Source: Deltaproteobacteria bacterium (lineage in GTDB: Bacteria > Desulfobacterota > Dissulfuribacteria > Dissulfuribacterales > QOAL01). Taken from it: a stretch of DNA of 12,974 bases. The stretch is from positions 1 to 12,974 of the forward strand of contig WFRQ01000516.1 in the NCBI GenBank assembly GCA_015486425.1, read 5' to 3'. Within the stretch, counting starts at the first letter, position 1; every line of letters begins with the position of its first letter. The notes under the pieces are model-generated. The model made no database searches and was not told where the DNA came from. It saw nothing but the letters and a program-made list of their open reading frames with translations. The translations under genes and the position numbers were made by a program. Positions 6,387 through 12,974 of the stretch are shown here, in pieces.

Positions 6387-7495
6387 TGTACCTGTTCAGC
6401 ACCCCTCTGTTCTTCATCTTTTCTGCGCCTTTTTTCAGCCTTTTCAAGCAGGGCGTGAGCCTCTGAATTTGGTCCGAGCATTATTGCTATCCATTGCATG
6501 CGGGGATTGGCACTGGCTGCAATCTTAACGGACATGGTAAGCGGTACGGAAAGCAGCATGCCTGCAGGGCCAAGGACCCAGCCCCAGAATGCCATTGACA
6601 GGAAAACCACCAGGGCAGAAAGCCCTACACCATCTCCCATGAATCTCGGCTCAATAAAATTTGATATTGTGATATTGATTACAAAGTAGCCTATGGCACA
6701 TACACCCATCTCCGCAGGCCCGAGCTGCACCAGGGCAAGAAGCAGTGCAGGAACAGATGCTATGATTGATCCGATGGTAGGGATGTAGTTCAGCAGAAAT
6801 GCCACCACACCCCATAGAAGAGGATAATCCACGCCGAGAATAATCAGCCAGACTGCCACAAGGATGCCGGTAGCAGCGCTTGTCAGTGTCTTTATGCCGA
6901 GAAACCGGTTTACGCCGCTCAGGATGGTGGCATAATTATTCAGTGCGTCCTTCCTGCCCATGAAAACCGCCTGTAATTTGGCTGAAATGCCACCTGCCTC
7001 AAACAGTATGAAAATAAGGGTGATGAGCACAAAAAAGGTGTTTTTCAAAAGGCCTGCAAGCTGCTTCAGCATTGTGGCAGCAATTGGCATGATGTTTGAC
7101 GGGTCAAAATCCTGCAGTGGATTTATCTTTTCCATACCATGGGCCTCAAGCCACTGCACCACATCAACATAAACACCCTTTAGACGAAACTGATAAAGGG
7201 GTACATTGCGGGTAAATGAGGTGAGCGAAGAACTTATGAGGCTTGCAAGCGCCATCTCAAGCAGTATGATCAATGCCACAAGCACCAGCACGCCTGCCCA
7301 TACAGGTACGCCTTTTCTGCTGAGCCAGAGAATTACAGGGTAACATATTACGGCAAGAAACAGTGCGAGAAGAAAGGGGACCAGCAGTGCCTCAGCGGCC
7401 CTGATACCTGCAACCACCACCACAAAGGCAGCAACTGCAAGCATCACATTGCGCCTGGGGCGAAACGGTATCGCAGCATTATTAGTAGAAGCCAT
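6383..7495 (-). CDS. AI-2E family transporter (PerM/TqsA-like)
   Basis: This 370-residue inner-membrane protein of the AI-2E transporter family (UPF0118) has hydrophobic segments at about 17-31, 34-58, 66-90, 152-168, 205-220, 226-258, 262-276 and 293-322. Between the third and fourth there is a soluble stretch (about 92-150), as usual in the family. The signature regions LLNYIPTIGSIIASVPALLLAL (234-255) and NFIEPRFMGDGVGLSALVVFLSMAFWGWVLGPAGMLLSVPLT (279-320) are well kept. The C-terminus is a charged tail, EKAEKRRRKDEEQRG. Members export or exchange small solutes; reported cases include autoinducer-2 export and Na+/H+ antiport, so the substrate cannot be named here. The ATG has a strong Shine-Dalgarno (GAGGTG, four bases away) and lies 11 bases past the AsmA-like stop. 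Its own stop overlaps cobO. Confidence 0.93.
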   Translation of the reverse strand: MASTNNAAIPFRPRRNVMLAVAAFVVVVAGIRAAEALLVPFLLALFLAVICYPVILWLSRKGVPVWAGVLVLVALIILLEMALASLISSSLTSFTRNVPLYQFRLKGVYVDVVQWLEAHGMEKINPLQDFDPSNIMPIAATMLKQLAGLLKNTFFVLITLIFILFEAGGISAKLQAVFMGRKDALNNYATILSGVNRFLGIKTLTSAATGILVAVWLIILGVDYPLLWGVVAFLLNYIPTIGSIIASVPALLLALVQLGPAEMGVCAIGYFVINITISNFIEPRFMGDGVGLSALVVFLSMAFWGWVLGPAGMLLSVPLTMSVKIAASANPRMQWIAIMLGPNSEAHALLEKAEKRRRKDEEQRGAEQVQ

Positions 7496-7506
7496 GGGTC
7501 ACCTCA

Positions 7507-10500
7507 TTATTCATCCGGGTCAAACTGCGGCATGGGTTTTTTCTTTTCAGCAGTTGCGGTATCAGGAGGGGCACCTGCTGAAATTCCTGATACGCCTTTT
7601 CCTCCGGGCCTTGGAGCCTTTTCCTTGTCTTTTCCTGAAAATCCCGCTTTAATAAGCTGAAACGGGGCAATCAACGGCCCTGCAAGCAACTTTTTCAGCA
7701 TATCAGTTACCGTCTTTCCAGGAAGAAGGGTTACATCAGGGTCTGAAATACTGCCCTTGACACCAACTGGAATGGTTATAAATGCGCTGTGCTCACCGCC
7801 AAAGCCCTTTCCCACAAGGGGAATATTTGTCACTATTGCATCTACAGTCTTAAGCGGGGCAAGGACTACCACCGCATCAAGTGTACCTGAGGCAATATCA
7901 GCGTTCCCGGTGGCAAAGAGGTTCAGCCCGTTACCGTAAACCGCAGCCCGCTCTATCTTTAAAATATCATCCGCAATGACACTCCTGAACTCTGTTTTTG
8001 AATAGGCAAGTCCACTGCCTGTAATCTCCTCCCACCCCTTTTTCCCCAGTAAATCCACCATGTTGACCACACTTAATATACGCGAAAGCATGGTAAAGCG
8101 CCTGATTTTCCCATCATGTGCATCTATATCCACATGGCCGCTGTGGATACGGTCCCCGGTAATGTCAAAGGCTGCATCCACCCTGACAGGCCCCTGAATA
8201 ATTCCAGAATCAATTCCCAGACATGACTCAATATTCTCAAAGCTGTTTTCAGCATCTTCGGGCGTTTTCAATACATAGGACTGCAACTTCTCCTCACCGG
8301 GCCGCTCAAGCATTGACCCTGTCAGATTCATATGGCACAGCAAGGCTGTTCTGATCTCTGTCTCAACAGTATGGTCAGGGGAAACCTCCATGGTCCCGGA
8401 AAGCCCTGAGAGTTCAACCTGCACAGGTTTTGATCCGCCTTCATTATCAGAACCCAGTTTTAGAGTATCCACAAACACATCAAAATCATACCTGATAATC
8501 CCATAAATTTTCAGATCAAGTCTTACCACATCACCCTGTTCAGTATCATCAACCCAGGCTTCATCTGTTAAAAATGCAGACTCTGAATTATCAGGCATAT
8601 CTTCAGCGGCTTTGTCTGACATGGATTCTTTCTGTGCCTGCCCTGGATTATCTGACAATTTATCATCCAATAATTTGTCAGTAGAGTCTTCTGAAGTGGA
8701 AATCTGTCTTTCAGAATCATCGTGTTCCCGGCCCAGCACCTCATTCAAGGAGGCCAGATGAAGCAGGGGAGATGCGAGCTTGATATCATAGCGCATACCA
8801 TCAGGAACAGCGTTGAGAGTACCCGCAGCCTCAAGCAAGTCATCACCTATCCTCAGAGAAAGGCGCTTTATTTCAGCCTGTGGCCCCTGTCCATCAAGCC
8901 GCAATGTTCTGATCCTTACAGGTTTATCCACACCATAGAACCAGTTAACCTTGTAAATCTCCAAACCACCTTTAAACCCGCTCTGCTCCGGACCTGTATC
9001 TCCAAGAGACATGGAAAAATCACCGGTGATCTCCCCTTCAAGTATTTTATTATGTTCAAGAATCCTGTCAGCAGTAGCCGCAGACAGGGTGCCCTTCCAT
9101 GAAAAATCCACTCTTTTCCCTGATGCTGGTAGGTGGATACCCATGCTGATACTTTCGTCAGGTGCGGTTATGCTGATCTCCTCTATGGCAAAACCATCTT
9201 TGCCCTGCCTCCGATTCACATGGAGAGTGCTTTTATGACCAGAGCCACGGTCAAAGACCCATGTACCCTTGAAGTGGGCACTGTGTGCATCAAAATCAAG
9301 GCTTGAAGGCTTCAGATAACACGGGGTGGAAAGAAACAAATCTTCTGGAGACCAGCCGTTATCCACCACCCACTGGTTAACAGCATGGCCGAACACCCCT
9401 GAAAAATTCAGCCGCCCGCTCCAGTCTCTGAGGAACTGGTGTCGCAGCCTGCCACTCAGTGCCATGGCATCACCGGCCACATCCACCTTTATCTTTCTAA
9501 GCTTGAATTCCCGGTCAGTAAGTATTGCCTTTCCGGAAGAAGCCTTTACTCCTGACGGAAGAAGTGGTGAATCAACGTTCATTGACACAGGTGATGCATT
9601 CAAACTGTAATGCCACTTTTCAGGCACAAATGCCGGGCCATGAAGTGTGCCTGCATGTACAGACAGTGTACCATCCAGACTGGTCACAACAGGGGATATA
9701 TCTTCATTCAATACAGGGAAGGAGTTCAGGTACTGAAAAAACTCTCTGGCATGAATACTTCCTCTGAACTCGGTAATATCAAGGCGCGTCTCTCCCTTCC
9801 AGTCAATCATGCCGCTGCAGGCTGCCACCCTGCTTCTGCCTGCCTTACCCCTGACTCCATTCCAAGTCACGCTGTGCGGCCCTATATCAGCGCTCCCTGC
9901 TTCAATGGTTACCGGCCAGCCGAGCCTGTCATAAAAGGCGCTCCCCTGAGCATCATGCACCTTTACATACACATCAAAGTCACGCAGGTCAGGGGTTATA
10001 TGCAGGCTGCCGCCTGCCCTGCCCTTTACTCTGTGGAATTTTCTGATCTCCTCTGCCACTTGTCTGTCATCTATGAGATGCTCAAGCACAGGCTTAAGTT
10101 CAGAAAGATCAGCCTCCAGGTCAAGGGAAAGATCAAACTGGAACAGATGGTCGGAAAGACCAAGTACCAGGCTGCCATTCCAGCCCCTTGACTTTCCCAT
10201 GCGCGCCTTGAGATCATGTCCATAAAGCACGCCGCCTTCTATCTTGATCGGCCCGGAGGCTTCATCAAGCAACAGATCAGGGTCAGGAAGGTAAATCGGG
10301 GCATGGTCCACATCTGCCGTAATCACCATGTGATCAATAAATTCAAAATCTCCGGTTGTTCCTTTGAATCTGTAGGTAAGCGATGAGGCCTTGCCGCCTC
10401 TTACTATATTGCATACCTGGCGGGCTTCAGCACTCTTTCCAAACAGATTGAGCACAACCTTTCTTATGCCTGAGACATCAACGTCACGGGCCTTGAGATC

Positions 10501-11460
10501 AATATCCCACACGGCATCCCTGGTCTTGTCCTGAGAGAATTCCATATTGACCCTGCCTGTAAGATTAATACAGGGATACTCAAGGTCCATCTGGTTTATT
10601 ACGGTTTTTACCCCTTGAGGAGTGACCTTGACATCCATGGCAAGCACGCCGCACGAGATGTTAATATTCTTTTTACGGCCTGAAAGTTTTATGCACGGGG
10701 TATCCGCCTCCACAGTACCGCTATAGAAACCTGGATGGTCACTGACCACTGATATGAACAAATTAATATCGCTGGCATCCGGTACCTGGTTATCACTGAT
10801 GTAATATTTAAAAAGTCTGTTCAGATTCAGGTGCTGAAGCCTTACCCAGGCATTGAATGATTGTATATCTTCACCAACCCTGGCTTCAAGATGCAGGCTA
10901 CTGGCATAGGGCGTATCGCTGGAACAGACCATGTGACCGCTGTTCTCCCGCCGATCGATGCTGAGTTTAATATTAAAGTTGGTAAAAACAGTGGACCTGT
11001 TTCCGAAAAGCAGGCCCGGGATATAAATGCCAGGAGAAACCTCCACCTTTCCATCCCTTACCTCAAATATATCAGGAAGCTGGTTGAATCTGAGCCTTCC
11101 GCCTGTTTTATGGTACTTCAGGAGCTTTATCAAAGGATTTTTCAGGATAACCCGCTGCACAATGGGCTCGCCGGTAACCGGGCTCAGCCAGTCAGGATAC
11201 ACCTCTATCATAGCAGCATTAAGGGTTAACTCCGGGGTGCTGATGGCAGTATCCCTTACACATAGATGGGGCAAAGGAAGCCAGCCCAGGGATATCCTGC
11301 CGATTTTCCACCCTGCAGGAAACCTGGAGGAAAGCATTTCTTTTATCCTGGATTGAACTTCGGGGCTTTCAAGCATTGGGGGAATGGCAACTGCAGCAGC
11401 GAGGCATACCACCACTGTTAAAACGGCTGAAAGCAGGGCTATACGGTGTCTGTATCTCAT
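7507..11460 (-). CDS. AsmA/YhdP-like envelope protein, 1317 residues
   Basis: This is a single-pass, otherwise periplasmic protein. Residues 8-30 form an N-terminal membrane anchor (ALLSAVLTVVVCLAAAVAIPP). The remainder is rich in alternating beta patterns, such as repeated blocks ending in DV, LSG or KG, typical of the AsmA clan. Proteins such as YhdP, TamB and YdbH in this clan form long hydrophobic grooves thought to carry phospholipids between inner and outer membranes. The C-terminal block, roughly residues 1130-1250, has the YhdP-family pattern with GNADIASGTLDAVV, LKTVDAIVTNIPLVG and VKGSISDPDVTLLP. An acidic linker of about 65 residues (about 910-974) interrupts the beta region. The last 40 residues are a low-complexity tail rich in Gly, Pro and Lys. 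The start has no clear Shine-Dalgarno, but no other Met precedes the anchor. It is longer than E. coli AsmA and close to YhdP in length. The lipid-transfer role is inferred from the family. Confidence 0.85.
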   Translation of the reverse strand: MRYRHRIALLSAVLTVVVCLAAAVAIPPMLESPEVQSRIKEMLSSRFPAGWKIGRISLGWLPLPHLCVRDTAISTPELTLNAAMIEVYPDWLSPVTGEPIVQRVILKNPLIKLLKYHKTGGRLRFNQLPDIFEVRDGKVEVSPGIYIPGLLFGNRSTVFTNFNIKLSIDRRENSGHMVCSSDTPYASSLHLEARVGEDIQSFNAWVRLQHLNLNRLFKYYISDNQVPDASDINLFISVVSDHPGFYSGTVEADTPCIKLSGRKKNINISCGVLAMDVKVTPQGVKTVINQMDLEYPCINLTGRVNMEFSQDKTRDAVWDIDLKARDVDVSGIRKVVLNLFGKSAEARQVCNIVRGGKASSLTYRFKGTTGDFEFIDHMVITADVDHAPIYLPDPDLLLDEASGPIKIEGGVLYGHDLKARMGKSRGWNGSLVLGLSDHLFQFDLSLDLEADLSELKPVLEHLIDDRQVAEEIRKFHRVKGRAGGSLHITPDLRDFDVYVKVHDAQGSAFYDRLGWPVTIEAGSADIGPHSVTWNGVRGKAGRSRVAACSGMIDWKGETRLDITEFRGSIHAREFFQYLNSFPVLNEDISPVVTSLDGTLSVHAGTLHGPAFVPEKWHYSLNASPVSMNVDSPLLPSGVKASSGKAILTDREFKLRKIKVDVAGDAMALSGRLRHQFLRDWSGRLNFSGVFGHAVNQWVVDNGWSPEDLFLSTPCYLKPSSLDFDAHSAHFKGTWVFDRGSGHKSTLHVNRRQGKDGFAIEEISITAPDESISMGIHLPASGKRVDFSWKGTLSAATADRILEHNKILEGEITGDFSMSLGDTGPEQSGFKGGLEIYKVNWFYGVDKPVRIRTLRLDGQGPQAEIKRLSLRIGDDLLEAAGTLNAVPDGMRYDIKLASPLLHLASLNEVLGREHDDSERQISTSEDSTDKLLDDKLSDNPGQAQKESMSDKAAEDMPDNSESAFLTDEAWVDDTEQGDVVRLDLKIYGIIRYDFDVFVDTLKLGSDNEGGSKPVQVELSGLSGTMEVSPDHTVETEIRTALLCHMNLTGSMLERPGEEKLQSYVLKTPEDAENSFENIESCLGIDSGIIQGPVRVDAAFDITGDRIHSGHVDIDAHDGKIRRFTMLSRILSVVNMVDLLGKKGWEEITGSGLAYSKTEFRSVIADDILKIERAAVYGNGLNLFATGNADIASGTLDAVVVLAPLKTVDAIVTNIPLVGKGFGGEHSAFITIPVGVKGSISDPDVTLLPGKTVTDMLKKLLAGPLIAPFQLIKAGFSGKDKEKAPRPGGKGVSGISAGAPPDTATAEKKKPMPQFDPDE
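8545..8727 (-). other. Acidic, probably disordered insert in the AsmA-like protein
   Basis: This stretch encodes about residues 910-974. It runs from just after EVLGREHD to just before VVRLDLKIYG. About 21 of 65 residues are Asp or Glu, with many Ser, Lys and Asn and almost no beta pattern. Both flanks return to ordinary AsmA-type beta sequence. It is in frame, with no sign of a frameshift. A small palindromic stretch, CTGACAA with TTGTCAG (about 8652-8681), falls within it. Confidence 0.6.
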
Positions 11461-11506
11461 CTGTAACTTTTACCGCTGCAATACACGTGGCTTCTGATTG
11501 TACTGT

Positions 11507-12505
11507 TCATGATATGGAATGCTGTGCTGAACCGGCGTTGCAACAAGAAAGTTCCATCAGAGAAGTGCTCAGCAGACGCAGCTCTGTTAAATGAGAAAAG
11601 CATTCCCTGAACGCCAGATAGTGCAGGTTACGCACGGCTGGTTCAATAAAGGGTATAAAAAAGGGCTTCTGTCTCTCTCTGCTCAGAAAGGAAAATGCCC
11701 CGAGAACCTGGAGGGTCCTGAGAAGTGCCGTAACATGAAAATCCTCTGCCATTTGCTCTCTGGTGATTTCCCATCCGCATTTATCAAAATAAAACCCCAC
11801 AAGCTCCTGGCGTATATCTTCAGGCAGATCCATGTACGGATCAAAAACAAGAGAGGCAAGATCATAACCCCATGGTCCAGGACGCGCTCCCTGAAAGTCA
11901 ATGATTCTGAGCCTGCCTTGCTGGATCATGATATTTCTGGACTGAAAATCACGATGCATCAGGCAGAATGTCTTACGCTGCTCATCCACCATGGAGCAGA
12001 GCTGTTTCAGTTCGCTGACCATGGATTCCTCAGGAACAATTCCACAGTGTTTTACCAGAAAGGAATCCAGAAAGTAAGTGGCCTCGCGCTCCCATGCAAA
12101 ACCACTGTTGTATTCAGGGGTATCGAAACACCAGCGGGTATCAAAATGTCTGGTACCAACCCACTGGAAATCGCATAGAAGTGTTATGGCATCTTTGTAA
12201 AGCGCTGTAATCTTTTGAATGAGGTCATCATGCCTGAGCGGAAGAACGGCATGGTACATCAGCGTATCCCCAAGGTCCTCCACAATGAGAATGCCGGAAT
12301 GACCATCAAAATCATAGATGTCAGGCACTGGCAGGCCAGCCTTAAAGAGGTGCGTGCCTATATGGAAAAAGGAGTGGGCCTCGCGTATACCGGCTTCGGT
12401 ATCCGGAGGAAGAATACGAACGGCTGATTTGCCGTGAAACGCAATACGCTCAAACCGGCGATCTGAGCCGTCTGCGCAGATAGTAGTACCTGGAAACTGG
12501 ACCAT
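11507..12505 (-). CDS. APH-fold sugar kinase, AmgK-like (COG3178)
   Basis: From ATG 12505 this is a 332-residue member of the aminoglycoside-phosphotransferase fold. The N-lobe shows GSDRRFERI (13-21), a probable Glu42 helix (REAHSFF) and the hinge GILIVEDLGD (71-80). The C-lobe has the catalytic loop HRDFQSRN (184-191, with Asp186 and Asn191) and the metal motif DFQGARPGPWGYDLASL (203-219). The DFQ and YDLASL pattern is that of COG3178 kinases such as AmgK, which phosphorylates N-acetylmuramate or N-acetylglucosamine at C1 in cell-wall recycling, rather than of drug-resistance enzymes. No MurU-like nucleotidyltransferase is present in the window. The open frame extends upstream to GTG 12574 and ATG 12571. 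The added residues are partly encoded by a dispersed GTGAATAG repeat and do not resemble the family. An AGGG near 12577-12580 could serve those upstream starts, while ATG 12505 has none, so the start is unresolved. Confidence 0.8.
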   Translation of the reverse strand: MVQFPGTTICADGSDRRFERIAFHGKSAVRILPPDTEAGIREAHSFFHIGTHLFKAGLPVPDIYDFDGHSGILIVEDLGDTLMYHAVLPLRHDDLIQKITALYKDAITLLCDFQWVGTRHFDTRWCFDTPEYNSGFAWEREATYFLDSFLVKHCGIVPEESMVSELKQLCSMVDEQRKTFCLMHRDFQSRNIMIQQGRLRIIDFQGARPGPWGYDLASLVFDPYMDLPEDIRQELVGFYFDKCGWEITREQMAEDFHVTALLRTLQVLGAFSFLSRERQKPFFIPFIEPAVRNLHYLAFRECFSHLTELRLLSTSLMELSCCNAGSAQHSIS

Positions 12506-12508
12506 TGC

Positions 12509-12554
12509 AAGTGAATAGTGAACTGTGAATAGAGAAAAATCAGTGAATTGATAG
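12509..12554. repeat. GTGAATAG-type short repeats
   Basis: AAGTGAATAGTGAA (12509-12522) is followed by a second GTGAATAG (12525-12532) and a related AGTGAATTGATAG (12542-12554). The first 14 bases occur again in inverted orientation as TTCACTATTCACTT at 12785-12798. Simple GTGAATAGTGAA repeats are usually intergenic. Here they lie within the 5' part of the kinase open frame. Confidence 0.7.
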
Positions 12555-12702
12555 ACTTTCATGCAGTGCATCACGCCCTGTCATGACAAACACAAGTGAA
12601 GGAACGATTTATTTCAACGGCAACCGCCATTCCCGTGACCGGCTCAACGAACCATGAAAATACGCTTCTGCAGTTTATTAAATAGTGTGCTCAAGGAAGT
12701 GG

Positions 12703-12718
12703 GGAAGCAGGAGCTTCC
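12703..12718. repeat. Hairpin 1 of a tandem pair
   Basis: GGAAGC (12703-12708) and GCTTCC (12713-12718) form a 6-bp stem with the loop AGGA. It lies eight bases before a second, related hairpin. No T-run follows on either strand, so it is not a typical terminator. Confidence 0.6.
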
Positions 12719-12726
12719 AATTTATA

Positions 12727-12750
12727 GTTCCCAAACCGGAGTTTGGGAAC
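12727..12750. repeat. Hairpin 2: perfect 10-bp stem around CGGA
   Basis: GTTCCCAAAC (12727-12736) and GTTTGGGAAC (12741-12750) pair perfectly around CGGA. Neither strand shows a T-run after it. From memory, GTTCCCAAGCT...AGCTTGGGAAC hairpins are recurrent intergenic repeats in Desulfobacterota and some other phyla. This copy looks like a variant with A-T in place of G-C near the tip. Confidence 0.7.
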
Positions 12751-12784
12751 CAGCAAAAAAGGGGCATAGCACAACTATTTACTT

Positions 12785-12798
12785 TTCACTATTCACTT
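12785..12798. repeat. Inverted copy of the AAGTGAATAGTGAA repeat
   Basis: TTCACTATTCACTT is the exact reverse complement of 12509-12522. It ends six bases before the terminal repeat of the element at 12805. Confidence 0.75.
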
Positions 12799-12804
12799 AG
12801 GGGC

Positions 12805-12974
12805 TGTCCAAAAATAAGTTGGATGGTGGCGCGCTCAGATTTAGGTCAGGCTGAGTTGAACTGACCCGGCAAAACCGCAGGCGTAGCCGGGCTACGCCTC
12901 AGGATTTTGTGATTGAAGTTCAGCTCAGGATGGCCTGAAGATGAGATGCGAAATCGGTAAGTTATTTTTGGACA
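12805..12974. mobile_element. MITE-like inverted-repeat element, 170 bp, reaching the window edge
   Basis: The left end TGTCCAAAAATAAGTT (12805-12820) matches the reverse complement of the right end (12959-12974) at 15 of 16 positions. The interior folds on itself: arms of 83 and 84 bases pair imperfectly (roughly 60 percent by eye). They meet at a perfect 9-bp stem, AGGCGTAGC (12879-12887) with GCTACGCCT (12891-12899), around CGG. There is no room for a transposase. The bases just outside the left end are GGGGC. Ends like GGGGCTGTCCAAAAA are typical of insertion-sequence terminal repeats, so this is probably a non-autonomous derivative that may extend a few bases past the window. Target-site duplication cannot be judged because the right flank is missing. 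Confidence 0.75.

Larger units (their letters stand above)
12575..12804. other. Gene-free region upstream of the kinase
   Basis: I see no protein gene here. The region contains a 10-bp palindrome TGTCATGACA (12579-12588), two tandem hairpins (12703-12750) and the inverted copy of the AAGTGAATAGTGAA repeat (12785-12798). I looked for a sigma70 promoter facing the kinase and found none that is convincing. The closest is TTGAGC near 12687-12692, which lacks a well-spaced -10. Confidence 0.55.

Noticed and set aside
5811..6400. Possible cobalamin riboswitch near cobO
   Set aside because: cobO overlaps the preceding gene, which leaves no leader, and I see no B12-box-like sequence on either side.
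8650..8685. Small palindrome inside the AsmA-like coding region
   Set aside because: The 7-bp arms arise from repeated DK/LSD codons in the acidic insert and sit mid-gene without a T-run.
9610..10191. Plus-strand open frame of 193 codons
   Set aside because: It lies wholly antisense to the AsmA-like gene, is rich in Cys and His in an irregular way, has no recognisable motif, and the minus-strand frame has clear family features.
11461..11506. Promoter or terminator between the kinase and the AsmA-like gene
   Set aside because: The 46 bases hold no stem with a T-run and no well-spaced -35/-10 pair, so I left the gap unannotated.
11591..12178. Plus-strand open frame of 195 codons
   Set aside because: It is antisense to the kinase, whose catalytic motifs are intact. 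The plus-strand product resembles nothing.
11507..12505. Aminoglycoside resistance gene
   Set aside because: It has the shared APH fold, but the DFQ and YDLASL pattern and the hinge are those of the COG3178 sugar kinases, and nothing else points to a resistance island.

Overview
This window looks like chromosomal DNA of a Gram-negative anaerobe. I favour the Desulfobacterota (the former deltaproteobacteria). It carries Kdo synthesis genes and a lipoprotein with an outer-membrane sorting signal, so the cell has two membranes and LPS. The order pyrG-kdsA-kdsC, a phenylacetate-CoA-ligase gene joined to an ACT-domain gene, and a very long AsmA/YhdP-type protein are all familiar in that phylum. 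This placement is inference; the window has no rRNA or other marker. Every gene I can support is on the minus strand, so reading runs from high to low coordinates.

Right end (12506-12974): non-coding and rich in repeats. It holds an imperfect 170-bp inverted-repeat element that ends exactly at the window edge, two tandem hairpins, and two inverted copies of a 14-bp repeat. One of those copies lies inside the 5' part of the next open frame.

Cluster A (12505 down to 5862) contains four genes. They are an APH-fold sugar kinase resembling AmgK (COG3178), a 1317-residue AsmA/YhdP-like envelope protein, an AI-2E/PerM-type membrane protein, and a CobA/CobO corrinoid adenosyltransferase. The last three are close or overlapping (11-bp gap, then a 4-bp overlap). 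The first is 46 bp ahead of them.

Junction (5549-5861): 313 bp without a gene. It carries a promoter candidate facing paaK and a 109-bp palindromic element bounded by perfect 12-bp inverted repeats. That element would form part of the paaK 5' leader.

Cluster B (5548 down to 750) contains five tightly packed genes: paaK, an ACT-ACT protein, pyrG, kdsA and kdsC. Their junctions are a 2-bp gap, 17 bp, a 1-bp overlap and a 4-bp overlap. PyrG makes CTP, which KdsB uses to activate Kdo. KdsA and KdsC make Kdo-8-P and then Kdo. The last three genes therefore form a short route to CMP-Kdo precursors, with an aryl-CoA ligase and its probable amino-acid-binding partner in front. The lptC-lptA genes that often follow kdsC are absent here.

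Left end (1-641): a nearly complete DUF2959 lipoprotein, cut by the window edge.

I saw no tRNA, rRNA, CRISPR array, transposase gene or phage gene. The most unusual material is the repeat content at 5671-5779 and 12509-12974, together with the acidic insert in the AsmA-like protein.
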